Shown: positions 1 to 9,336 of the stretch, one piece after another
How the letters are laid out: each line of letters opens with the position of its first letter
Numbering within the stretch: position 1 is the first letter of the stretch
Assembly (NCBI RefSeq): GCF_963678635.1
Contig: NC_087067.1
Location: 41,311,696-41,375,695, forward strand
Direction: 5' to 3'
Source of the DNA: Symsagittifera roscoffensis
Lineage: Eukaryota > Xenacoelomorpha > Acoela > Convolutidae
DNA: 64,000 nt
Notes under the pieces: generated by a model
Told to the model about the DNA's origin: nothing
Seen by the model: only the letters and a program-made list of their open reading frames with translations
The model's database searches: none
Program-made: the position numbers and the translations under genes

Positions 1-901
1 TATTTGGTTCTTTATATTTTTGAGGTTTGTTTTGATTGTCCTGTTGTTTTTGTCTACATTCAGAAATACTATGTCCGTATCGTCGGCAATAATTACACCA
101 TTTTTTGAAAGATGATTTGCCTTTAAAGTTTGGGTGTTTTTCATAAATATTGAGTATTTCAGTGATTTTTTCAACGAGGTCTGTATCTGATTCCTGTATA
201 TTGTTGATATTTGTAGTATTTGTTTCAATTCGGTTAACATATTGTAATTTCAGATTTTCTGTTTCTTCAAGTTTCATTGTGATTTGCGCTTGCTCTAGTT
301 TGTCTACTAGTTTTCGAAAAACTAAATCGGGCTCTCGAATTGAGGAGGGATGGGATGCTCTCTTTTTTATTGCTATTTTCCTTAATTGAGGTGTTAAGGT
401 CATCATTAAGATTTCTGTCATTTTTGTGTTTTTATAGTCGTGTGTATTTAATGAATATGCTTTTCGAACTAATGTTTCGATACGTACTGCTAATTTTTTG
501 ATGGTTTCATTTGGTAATCTACGAATTTCATTACATAAAACTCTTTGTTGTTGTTTGTTTCTTTCGGAGTCAAACATTTTTGAAAATTCTTGTGTAAATC
601 TTTTCCAATTTGATTTTATTTCTCTAGGCAATACTGAAAACCATTTTTGGGCTGCGCCGTCTAAGGTTGTCTGTATCAACGCTGTGCGTCGATGTATCCA
701 ATTTTGATGTAGTGGCGTATTAATTGGTACAGGTCCTATATTTAAAATTAAATTTGCTGTTACTGCATTTAAATAATCTTCTACAGAATATTCAGGGTCT
801 GTTCCTGTGAATACCATTAATGGTTTGTTTGATGTTATTGATGATCCACCGATAAGGTAGGGATTCATTGTCATTTGTAATGATTCTGCGGCATTTGGCA
901 T
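1..901 (-). CDS. Retroelement Gag protein with CCHC zinc knuckle (partial, C-terminus off window)
   Basis: The minus-strand frame from an ATG at 901-899 stays open to the window edge, about 300 codons. The first part is a capsid-like helical domain carrying motifs such as FTGTDPEYSVEDYLNA and LDGAAQKWFSVLP, which resemble the Gag capsid (retrotransposon gag) domain of LTR elements. A classical C-x2-C-x4-H-x4-C knuckle lies at 97-56 (CNYCRRYGHSISEC), which would bind nucleic acid during packaging. The stretch between them is Glu/Lys/Gln-rich and probably coiled. The frame opens after a TGA near 965, so it overlaps the end of ORF1 (stop at 933-931). Translation could use reinitiation at this ATG, 29 bases past the ORF1 stop, or a -1 shift in the overlap. 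No disabling mutation is visible within the window. Protease and polymerase are expected next but lie outside. Confidence 0.85.
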   Translation of the reverse strand, partial: MPNAAESLQMTMNPYLIGGSSITSNKPLMVFTGTDPEYSVEDYLNAVTANLILNIGPVPINTPLHQNWIHRRTALIQTTLDGAAQKWFSVLPREIKSNWKRFTQEFSKMFDSERNKQQQRVLCNEIRRLPNETIKKLAVRIETLVRKAYSLNTHDYKNTKMTEILMMTLTPQLRKIAIKKRASHPSSIREPDLVFRKLVDKLEQAQITMKLEETENLKLQYVNRIETNTTNINNIQESDTDLVEKITEILNIYEKHPNFKGKSSFKKWCNYCRRYGHSISECRQKQQDNQNKPQKYKEPN

Positions 902-930
902 TTGTGAAAAATTTGAAAGTTGACTTTTTG

Positions 931-2649
931 TTAATCGTGTTGTTGAAAGTAATATGGGAGTGGTATTTCATTTTGCATTTGTGTTGGTTGATACGAGTGT
1001 GTAATCATTGGGTTTTGTGGCTGAATTGGTTGAAAAGATTGTGTAATAATTGGGTTTTGCATTTGTATTGGATGTTGATTTTGTGTATCTATTGGGTGTG
1101 GAGAAAAAATTCTATGATATGTATGTGGTTGAAAAAATTCTATGATAGGTTTCTGCACTCTTTGTCCACGATATTCTTGAGTGTATGGTGCAAATATATC
1201 TGGTTGTAAATAATCATCATCAGAAGATAGATAATCCGTTTGATGAGGTGCTTGTTTTTTATTTTTATTCTGTTGAAAGAATGGGTAATTTTCACTACGA
1301 TCCTGTGGAGGATGTGAATTAGTTTGAAAATTTACTGAGTTGGTTGTTGCCATTGGATTATCCCAATATTGAGATCTTATCGGATTATGATTATTTTTTC
1401 GTGGGGGATAGTTTATTTTTGATGAATGTGTGTAATTATAATTGTGTTCCGCAAAAGTGTTTCTTGTGAATGTTCTGCGTGTTTTTGACGGTATTGTCAT
1501 GGGTCTATATGTTTGATAATCCATTTGTGAATATTTTGGAGCAACCGAAGGTTTAACGGTTGATTGTAAGGTTACCTGTGCTAGTGAAGTGTTTGTATTT
1601 CTTGGTGTTGTTAAATTTGGACGTATCGGTGAAATACTTTGTTGTGTAGTTGTTGTTGTTTGGACGATTTCTTCATTTATGAAGTGTGATGGTGTCTGAA
1701 TATCTTGTTGAGTGAGATTCCTAGTTCCATTAAGGTTTTCAGTGTGTATGACGGTCGAATTTAAACTGTTATTTCGCGTATCAGGTAAAAATGTATTGTA
1801 GTTTAATGGTGTTGCATCAATGGTTAATGGTACTACTCTTATATAATCTCTTGCATAAGATATTGTACTTATTGCTTGACTTGAGATTGATTGTGGGATA
1901 TTTATGAAGGCATAATGAGTCCATTCGGGGTCCCAAATGTAGTCTGATTGTTCTGTGATGGCGGTATCATCGTTTGAATTTCGAGGTCTAAAATTTTTTC
2001 TTGCTTGTGAAATTAAATCTATATTATGTGTGAAATAATCTATTATAAACCATGTCAAAATTTTTTGTAAGTCATGTTTTGTATGTTGTGAAACTTCATC
2101 TTTAGTGAAATTTTCGTTAATTATATGTAGGAAAGTTGAAAATAGTGTGATTTTATGTCGTACCCTGATATGTTTGGATGTCTCTGTCGGTGAGACATTT
2201 GAGATTGGGGTTTCGTTTTCTAATATTGAAATATAACTATATATTATTGCAAAAACTTCATTAGTAAGTATGGAGTTTGCTCTTTGTGAGTTATGATATT
2301 GTATGCTTTTTATATATTCTAAGAATAATTTTGAAAATTCTAAGTCAAGATCGTCTGTTTGAATTATATATCTGCGGTGATTCGGGTTTGGTGTACTGAA
2401 TTCTATGGTGTAGATTCCGTATTGTTGTGTTAAATTACATATATATTTCAGATAGTGATCAATAATTTGTCTTTTGATTTTTACATCTGGGAACTCTGCT
2501 TTACTTGGGCTGATTCCGGGTTCAAACAAATTTAGGAGGAAATTCTTGCAAAGATCATGTTGGCCTCTATAATCGGGTGCATCTACGAGGAAGGGGTAGA
2601 TATCGTCATCATCTGGACTATCTTCACTTGGAGTGTGTGTTTGGCTCAT
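931..2649 (-). CDS. Retroelement ORF1, Pro/Gln/Thr/Asn-rich protein of unknown function
   Basis: This is an uninterrupted 572-codon ORF starting at ATG 2649-2647. The N-terminal third begins with an acidic stretch (SEDSPDDDD) and looks folded and helical, with many aromatic and hydrophobic residues. The C-terminal half is low-complexity and rich in Asn, Thr, Gln and Pro, ending in a degenerate repeat of the type PIQMQNPIITQSFQ / PIQPQNPMITHSYQ. It has no zinc knuckle and no recognisable enzymatic motif. It lies between the leader ORF0 and the CCHC Gag, overlapping ORF0 by about 26 bases and the open Gag frame by about 35 bases, each in a different frame. An additional ORF upstream of gag is unusual; plant Ogre elements are the known precedent for such an arrangement. 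It could alternatively be an N-terminal Gag segment joined to the CCHC ORF by frameshifting. I do not recognise the family. Confidence 0.75.
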   Translation of the reverse strand: MSQTHTPSEDSPDDDDIYPFLVDAPDYRGQHDLCKNFLLNLFEPGISPSKAEFPDVKIKRQIIDHYLKYICNLTQQYGIYTIEFSTPNPNHRRYIIQTDDLDLEFSKLFLEYIKSIQYHNSQRANSILTNEVFAIIYSYISILENETPISNVSPTETSKHIRVRHKITLFSTFLHIINENFTKDEVSQHTKHDLQKILTWFIIDYFTHNIDLISQARKNFRPRNSNDDTAITEQSDYIWDPEWTHYAFINIPQSISSQAISTISYARDYIRVVPLTIDATPLNYNTFLPDTRNNSLNSTVIHTENLNGTRNLTQQDIQTPSHFINEEIVQTTTTTQQSISPIRPNLTTPRNTNTSLAQVTLQSTVKPSVAPKYSQMDYQTYRPMTIPSKTRRTFTRNTFAEHNYNYTHSSKINYPPRKNNHNPIRSQYWDNPMATTNSVNFQTNSHPPQDRSENYPFFQQNKNKKQAPHQTDYLSSDDDYLQPDIFAPYTQEYRGQRVQKPIIEFFQPHTYHRIFSPHPIDTQNQHPIQMQNPIITQSFQPIQPQNPMITHSYQPTQMQNEIPLPYYFQQHD

Positions 2650-2845
2650 TTTTTCGTTTAATGACTGTTAATAGGTAATTATCGATGTGTCTAATTGGTT
2701 GATTCCAATTATACAAATGTACTGGTTTGTGTTTATATTGCTTTTTTATTCTTCTTTTTCCTCTTTTTGATGAATTTGAAGTTGTTTCTGAGTCTGAAAA
2801 ATATAATTGATCGTGAATGGGGCAATTTTTATCAATAGATTCTTT
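2624..2845 (-). other. In-frame continuation of ORF0 beyond a single TGA
   Basis: Immediately after the ORF0 TGA the same reading frame is open until a TGA at 2626-2624. It encodes a Ser-rich acidic patch (FSDSETTSNSS) followed by a basic stretch (KRGKRRIKKQYKHK). It overlaps the start of ORF1 in another frame. This suggests either stop-codon read-through producing a protein of about 155 residues, or one nonsense mutation in an originally longer ORF. Confidence 0.5.
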
Positions 2846-3091
2846 TCATTTATAAAGTTCGTCTAAATTGCTGGCTTCTGATTCTGAAAATGCGTTTCTA
2901 TTTTTGGAAAATCTTTTTCGTGTTATTTGTCTTTGTTTGGTTATTATTTTCTTTTTTAGTGTTTGTCGTTTTGTTCTAATATATCCAACTGTTTGTGTAT
3001 GAGGTGTGATTACAAGGTCGTATTTTTTGTTATCTATTTCACAGTTGTGTAAAACGATTGTTTGTTTGTTTCCTAGATTTTTAAATGACAT
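2846..3091 (-). CDS. Retroelement ORF0, small basic protein
   Basis: This is an 81-codon ORF, ATG at 3091-3089. It is strongly basic in its C-terminal half (runs such as KRQTLKKKIITKQRQITRKR). It ends at a TGA (2848-2846), after which the same frame stays open for about 73 more codons. Basic composition suggests nucleic-acid binding, but no motif is recognised. It precedes ORF1 on the same strand and frame positions are staggered. Confidence 0.55.
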   Translation of the reverse strand: MSFKNLGNKQTIVLHNCEIDNKKYDLVITPHTQTVGYIRTKRQTLKKKIITKQRQITRKRFSKNRNAFSESEASNLDELYK

Positions 3092-3191
3092 AAGGTTTAG
3101 GATGACGGATGCAAAAACTTGTTAGATGATTTCTATTTTCTTAAATTGTTAGTCCTTACGATTTTTTGGTTAGCTTAATCTGGGTCTATTT

Positions 3192-3700
3192 GTTCAGGGT
3201 TGGAGAGAAAAGTATATCGATTCCGAAGAATGATTTTTTACTTTCTCGTGGCTAGTATAAGCTAAGGTGTTAACTTACTTAATCTTACTTAGGGGTAGTG
3301 ATTGTGTTCAAGGGTTGGAGAATAGTAAATCGATCCACAAGGTTCAGGTATAATTAGAACGCGAGTAGTTCGTTAGATACTGTTTTAAACTTACTAAGTC
3401 TAAGATTTATCCTGGGTCTGATAAGAGGAGGGTTCAAGTGAAGGATGAATAACCGAAGTTCTTCACTGCTTATCCTAATTTGAATGATTAGTTTTGTTCA
3501 AAAATTTCTATTAGTCTTGGGTTTTTTGAAAGGGTTGGATAGTGAATCGACGTTTGAGGTCGTTAGACACTAGCTAAGTGGGTGGGGGAGAACAAAATTG
3601 TTCTTTTTGATCCAAGGATAGGCCTTGATGATCAAGTTTTTAAATTTAATTAAATAGAAAATTAATTGAGATCCAAGGATAAGCCTTGATGATCTGATTT
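3192..3700 (-). repeat. Leader with short spaced direct repeats
   Basis: Two motif types recur in the untranslated leader of the retroelement. A block resembling AGGGTTGGAGAGAAAAGTA followed by ATCGATTCC occurs near 3197, 3310 and 3533. A block GATCCAAGGATA followed by GCCTTGATGATC occurs near 3609 and 3670. They could be packaging or RNA-structure elements, or remnants of tandem duplication. The rest of 3092-4330 shows no long ORF; a 60-codon minus-strand frame directly after the PBS is open but unrecognised. Confidence 0.55.
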
Positions 3701-4330
3701 TAAAATTAAGTGAATTTAAGTTTAAAATGGTTTAAATTTGTTTAAGAAAAAGATTTAGTGTTTTAATGATATTAGTGAGCTTATGATTGCTGTTATGTTT
3801 TAGGTGATGAAGCTGGGACAACTGATGATTTTATGATTACTAACAGTTTATTGTCATGCTACTAATTTTTGTTTTGATTTTCAATAAATATTTTCCAAAC
3901 ATGTTTTATATAATACTGCAGAATTTTAGGAAAACGATCTGAGATCTTTTTATCAATCGTTATTGTACATTAATAGTTCTGTTTAGCGCCCGGAATGATT
4001 ATGAAGATTGACTTCAAGATTTTATGTTTGTAAATGAAAATCTAATATCCTTGCTAATAAAATTCTAAATATAAAAGTTTGTGTTGGCTTTTGCCGTACT
4101 ATCATATAACTATTTGGTAAGTTTCTACTTTGTCGTATGTCGTCTCTGGTTCAAGGTCTTCTTCCAATTCCGGGTAGTTCTGTTATCGTTCGGAATATTG
4201 GCTCTGATCTATTGAGTCGTAGAGACATTTCGATTAAATTATCGTCGTGTAACATTTTAAAAATGTTTTGTCTAAATTCTAATCTATTTTTGGTTAATTC
4301 TAAGCTATTAAGGTCTTGTTCGAGACTTAT

Positions 4331-4340
4331 GGTCGCACCA
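4331..4340 (-). other. Probable tRNA primer-binding site
   Basis: On the minus strand the sequence TGGTGCGACC begins with the TGG that pairs with the CCA end of a tRNA. It follows, after two bases, a CA dinucleotide that could be the LTR 3' terminus (4344-4343). This is the usual geometry of retroelement minus-strand priming. The matching tRNA was not identified. Confidence 0.5.
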
Positions 4341-4342
4341 GA

Positions 4343-4770
4343 TGAGTTATAACCGATGGTCTTAACTCATAGAGTAATTTCGGATAGGGTACACCGTCTG
4401 CTCGTCACGCTATCTTATTTTCGGCCGGATAGATTCGTGCAACTTCTTAGTCTAATACCGATCCTAATCTTACTCTTATACTATCTAGTCTCAGGTTGTT
4501 TAACTAGTCTCTGCTAGGCTCAAAAGATCTAGGGTATACTGGTTTATTGCGGCTGCTGAAGTTCTCTTGGAGAGGCAACTAATTTCTAAGTTAAATTCAA
4601 ATCTCTCTGGTGCTGAAATTACAAGTAATTTCAGCACTTACAAATAAGTGGGTTGTTAGTTAGATGGATCATGATTGGTTAATATTAAATACTTTACAGT
4701 GGTAAAATATCTAATTTATCCAATCATAAAATGTAGTTTAGATCAGGTTCCAAGGTATAAAAAACCTTTA
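4343..4770 (-). repeat. Probable 5' LTR
   Basis: Read on the minus strand, the segment ends in CA two bases before the PBS, carries a CCAAT-like box (ACCAATCA near 4670), a GCAATAAACC polyadenylation-type signal (about 4547-4542) and could start with TGTGC near 4770. The partner LTR is outside the window, so the limits cannot be proven. A TATAAAAAACC followed by AATAAATCC on the plus strand just outside (4756-4800) is an alternative signal pair in the opposite direction. Confidence 0.4.
4610..4637. repeat. Perfect 13-bp stem hairpin
   Basis: GTGCTGAAATTAC, two bases, then its exact reverse complement GTAATTTCAGCAC. It sits in the probable LTR and could form a strong RNA or DNA hairpin. Confidence 0.8.
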
Positions 4771-4893
4771 GCACATTTTTTTAGATTCTCAATAAATCCT
4801 TAATTGAGATTGAGTCAAAATTTCCGAAAAATCACTATAAACATGATATATTGATATCAGTAAATCAAGCACGCAAAAGTAACTTTTTTTCAG

Positions 4894-5503
4894 GTACTCA
4901 GAAAGCAGCGCAGGTAAGCGCGCGGCGTCGAAAAGAACAGCAGAATCTGTTCTTTTCTCTGCTCATTCTCTTCTGCGCATTTGTGGTCACGTGGATACCC
5001 TATGGGGTGCTGATTGCTCTTTTGGGATTCAAGGTTGACGTGGTTGCCATATTTCCATTTGGTTAGTTTTCTCGATTTTCAGATTTTCGTTTTTGAAAAC
5101 AAAATTATTTATATTATTATTAAACGAGTTAGTTGTCGGATCGAACATACTCGGAACAAATGTCTTCTTCATTTTCGTTTGAAAATTACAAGCTGAAAAT
5201 TTTTGAAAAGAAAAGTTATATACCGTGATTCTATAACTTAGATCAATTTAACATTCGAAGTCCATCTAAGAACAAGTTCAACATTCTCCCGCCCAAACTG
5301 CTCTAATTTGGTCCTTTCTTTTCTAAAAAAAAACAGAACTCATCATCTTTCTGGACTTGTGGGCACATTTCAACTCAGCTGTGAACTTCTTGATCTACGG
5401 GATGACTCATCAGGGATTCAAGAGTGCATACAGCATACTGTTCACTAAGACTACCAGATGTGTCTCGAATGTAATCAAGGGGAAATTCACAACAGCAGAA
5501 TGA
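4894..5503 (+). CDS. Class A GPCR, last two coding exons (TM6, TM7, tail)
   Basis: The first exon (about 4894-5061) follows a poly-T/cag acceptor and encodes a basic third-loop end (ARRRKEQQ) and TM6 with the FCAFVVTWIPY motif, the F-x-x-x-W-x-P signature of rhodopsin-like receptors. It ends in phase 1 at a GTTAGT donor. The second exon (5337-5503) follows a cag acceptor and encodes TM7 (FNSAVNFLIYGMTHQGFKSAY) and a short C-terminal tail, stop TGA 5501-5503. The joined frame is continuous. The NPxxY motif is present as NFLIY, with Phe in place of Pro, as seen in several invertebrate peptide receptors. TM1-TM5 must be encoded upstream, beyond the retroelement or outside the window. The ligand class cannot be assigned. 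The receptor would act in the plasma membrane, coupling to G proteins. Confidence 0.8.
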
Positions 5504-5904
5504 AATAGCAGAGTCAATTTACGACTAAAACTGCGGAAGCTGAACTTAATATTAACCGGGTTGATCACATAGATATTTATTGATGTTATTGATGATTCAG
5601 TAAAAAAAAGTCTGAACCCATTAAAATTCAGGGATCCCAGGGTTTTAATTAGCATGATTTAGCTACGATTTGGCAATCACTGATGATAGACGAATAAATG
5701 ATTAATGATTTTTCAATGTCACATGTTCAGAAAAGTCATAAAAACTGATGCTCATTGAATCGTTAAGTAGCAGGCGGGTTTTCTTAGAAAAATCTCAACG
5801 GACTAAAATGCATTTCACAGTGTAAGGGCGCCTATAGGATTTTTCATTCGATCTTTGAAATATTTGAAGTAACTCTATTGCGTGAACGGGTTGAACATTT
5901 GAAT
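5504..5904. other. Noncoding, 3' flank of GPCR gene
   Basis: AT-rich 3' flank with no recognisable feature. The open minus-strand frame at 5410-5655 is the complement of the GPCR exon and an AT-rich tail, not a gene. Confidence 0.6.
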
Positions 5905-6565
5905 CCTTCAAGCAACCATTCAAGCAATGAAACTGCAAAGTATTACAATACATTACGAAGCTTGAACTCGTTTACAAAACTTGAAAATTTTACAACAAAA
6001 AAGTCATAAAATGATGAATTTTTCAAATTTTGAAATCATTTCCCACCAACAGTATATTGCATCCTCACCTAGCCATGAAACATTGAATTATTTTCAAATT
6101 GTTATAGCAAGAATTGTCTTGTAAAAAAGTAGTGTATTTATAGCAAGCTCATCAGAAACTTCGAACTATTTTGTAGCTTAATCGTTTCCCGGTGCTTTAA
6201 GTTTTATTCTATTTGAATTTGAATAATTATAAATAAATTCATAAAAAAACAGCTCTGCAAAGTAAATTTTTTGAGCAGTCTCATCAAGTATAAAAATTTA
6301 TGAAATTATTTCAAGATGTTTCAAAGCAACAACCGGTTTGCCAAAAATTGAGCAACCTCATCAAGCGATGAAACTTTTATTTGTATCATGCATCGATCGG
6401 TTCATCAACCTCAAATTTTTCAGGCAATCTCGCCAAGCAATGGAACTTCGATTAAATCAAGATAAATCATAGCATCAGTTGCTGTGAAAAAATGTTTTTC
6501 ACTCAACCCATAATACAATGAAATTTTGAAATGTTGTAAGTGAATCTCGCAGCATGAATATGTTT
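5905..6565. repeat. Degenerate repeat with CTCATCAAGCAATGAAAC motif
   Basis: A motif resembling GCAATCTCATCAAGCAATG followed by AAACTTCGA recurs loosely about every 65-130 bases (near 5920, 6065, 6140, 6265, 6345, 6423 and 6542). It looks like a decayed minisatellite. No coding potential is seen. Confidence 0.5.
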
Positions 6566-9336
6566 GAAAACTTTAATTTACTAAGCAATGTCAACAATCA
6601 GAGACACTCTGGGATCTTTCTAATTATTTGGAAGCGTGAATCGATTCGATAATATAAAAGTGTTCAAAGAAGATTTCAAATGAAAACTCAAATTAAATTT
6701 CAATTTCTCCGTCTCAATTGAACAGAAAAAGTTTTAGATATTATTCGTCTCAGAAATAAAAATGATCTCGAAATACTGCAGACAAATAAACGGGCAGATA
6801 CTGTCTAGACTTGAAGTTCAATCGAGTTGCTTTTGTCTAAAATTTGTTCAAGAATTTTCCGCCCCACCTAAGTGAAGTGTTTTTTTTAAACGTTGCGATC
6901 GATAGCCTTTTAAACATAAGGCCATATGAATTGATGTCTTTCATGTAATTAATGCTTTCATAACTTTCATAACTGAATATTTTTATGCCAAATAACGTTC
7001 TGTCAGTGCTGCCTTAAGCAATTATCAATCGCAAGATTTTCTTGCAGTGAACCATTAGTTTCAGGGGATATATCTACCTTTGTCACATCTAAGGGTTCTC
7101 GAGGGTAAAAAAAACTTTAAGGATTATTTTCTAGAACCTGCTTTGCTAATTAAGTTTTTTTAAGTATTTCATAAATTCACTCAATAACCTGAATTATATT
7201 GAATGAAGATACCTTTTTGCGAAGTTTTATACCACTGTGATAGTTATAAGCTTTCGTTCTGGCTTGAGTTTTTTATGACAAATTTATGATGGTCGAAACT
7301 GGTAGGTCCCAGTGCTAATTCTTCTATGAAGTTGAGCTGATCTGTTGTTTCATCTGTACTTCTCAACAAATTTTTCCTGATTGATTGCTGGTTGTTTCAT
7401 TCTTTTCTGACTGATACTATAAATAGTTTCAACCTCACAAATTTTTGTAAGTTTTAGTCATAGATCATGGCTCTAAATATTTTACAGTGATATTTATCAA
7501 GAATATACTTGGATATATTGAATACTTATTTTGAGCTGGTTTCAATAGAAAGCTAACTAAATGTGAAATTGACTCTGCTAATCCCAATTCATAAGTTCGG
7601 TTTGGGCTTCTATCCAACTCCATCGTTTTCCCTATTTTTTTTGCTTCAAGAACTCAGTTCGCTTTTTTTTCTATGCTACAGCAAATTCAACAACATAAGG
7701 CTAAGCCGTAAATCAAGTCTTTCAGTCGTTATCTGCACTGCATTGAAAATCAAAATAATTTTCCAAAAATTAAAAAATCAATTTTGAATATTCGCTGTTT
7801 AGACCATCCGCGCCAATCCGTCATAAATAAAACAGGCTTGCTTTGTTCGAATTTTTACTTTTATTATAACTAAGTTTAATCAAGCTGCCCGTACCTTACA
7901 AAAACTTGGAAACCAGATCTGAGCATCTTAAAATCTTGCCTATTTCAGATCTTGTCCAGACATGGTGCATGTTTCGTTTGGACATGGACATGGACATGTC
8001 TGAATCAGGATTGAGGCAGGTATGGATTCTATCGCAAAAACAGCTGGCACAAATCGAACTCCTGCTAAACAATGAATCCTTTGTAATAACACTTTTTTCA
8101 ATTTCTGCAGACCGCGGGGAAGCTATTTTGGAATAAAGAAAAAGCTGAAAAATATTTTTTGTTTCGCAGGTTTTTATTTTTAGCCACCCGATTTTTCGTT
8201 CCAGAATTATTACAAACACATTATTCGAAAACTCCGTAGAATTTATTTCTATACGTGCTTTTCACAAACGGAAAACAAGGACGTGATTTTTAACGAGTTT
8301 TAGTGTTTTTTGTTAAAGACACGTAACAAAAGTTGGAAATCCATTCGAAAATTTCAAAAACATTTTTTTCAGATCTGATAATGTCTAATGCAGTTCTGGG
8401 CAGATATGCAATCTCACAACAAATGAATTAACCCTGGGCATATCTGTACTTTTATTTTGTTTCTGTACGGGTGTTCACTAATTCTTGAGCTTGAAATTTA
8501 AAAAATTCGTTTATTTACTGAGCTAACTGTTAAAAATAAGAACCTACAACGAGTTCTTTTCTTTTAAATAAAACTATTCTAATTACGAGAGTTATTTTTT
8601 TATAATTTGAATAAATATACCGAGCATTACAATTTTTTTAATAATTTAATATTGACAGCAGGGTTTCCAGAAGAGTAGTACTCCTCAACAAGCAGGCATC
8701 CGCTTGTTCAAGCGCGAAATGGTGCTCAACGTCAACGGTGCTCAACAAGCGGGATACCCTTCCTCAACCGTACTACATATAGTTGCAAGAATTTTTGTCG
8801 CCAAAACCCGGTCCTATTTATGCCTTTTTTAAATTCTCGAGTATTTCCTCTTGGCTCATCTATATAAGGTTCTTGGTTCTTTGCCTCGATAAAAATCTCC
8901 GCTTCTCAAACGAGATGAAGGTGGTTCGAGGTTCACCATGAATGTTCTCACTTTTTCAGGAAGTAGAAACTTATCCCAGCCCAAAAAAAAGGCATTTAAT
9001 TCTCAAGCAGGAGCAGGCAGCAGAACAGTGGTTTTCCATAAATTGTTGAATATGGATCAATCTGTTTTGTTTTTAATCGTTAAATATTCAATCGTTACGC
9101 CTGTTTTGTTTTCATTCATTACGCCTGGCTATAGACAAGTGCAACAAAATCAAAATATGAAAAATGACCGAAAGTATGTTCAAATTGGATACTTCTATGC
9201 CGGAACCTATTGCAACGGTTTTTAAGCCCTTTTAGTCTGTATCTAGTTTTAAGTATTAAAAAAAACAACCCGAAGTCTAAATTAAGTTTGCTAAAAACTA
9301 TTACTGAAAATTAAATTTTTCACTTGAAGTGTGAGT
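6566..9336. other. Intergenic AT-rich region
   Basis: No convincing gene. Points of note are a GC-richer imperfect foldback at 8670-8775 (GTAGTAC ends facing each other, with AACAAGC / GCTTGTT stems), a TATATAAGG box at 8860-8868, and a triplicated GACATG at 7981-7998. Short ORFs at 7896-8219 and 8938-9225 have no family resemblance or splice support. Confidence 0.5.

Larger units (their letters stand above)
1..4770 (-). mobile_element. LTR retrotransposon, 5' part, truncated by window edge
   Basis: Read on the minus strand the order is probable LTR (about 4770-4343), primer-binding-site-like TGGTGCGACC (4340-4331), a long leader (4330-3092), ORF0 (3091-2624), ORF1 (2649-931) and a Gag ORF with a CCHC zinc knuckle (901 to the edge). 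Gag plus a knuckle after an LTR and PBS is the order of a Ty3/Gypsy-like or retrovirus-like element. Pol (protease, RT, integrase) would lie beyond base 1 and is not visible, so the superfamily is inferred. The element lies upstream of the two GPCR exons, possibly in an intron of that gene. Its outer boundary is uncertain because the partner LTR is outside the window. Confidence 0.8.

Noticed and set aside
868-1209. Plus-strand 113-codon ORF
   Set aside because: It is the antisense of retroelement ORF1 and has no independent motif.
8920-9225. ORF after a TATATAAGG box and GGTTCGAGGTTCACC
   Set aside because: The B-box-like sequence has no matching A box and the ORF has no motif; a solo LTR or chance promoter could not be shown.
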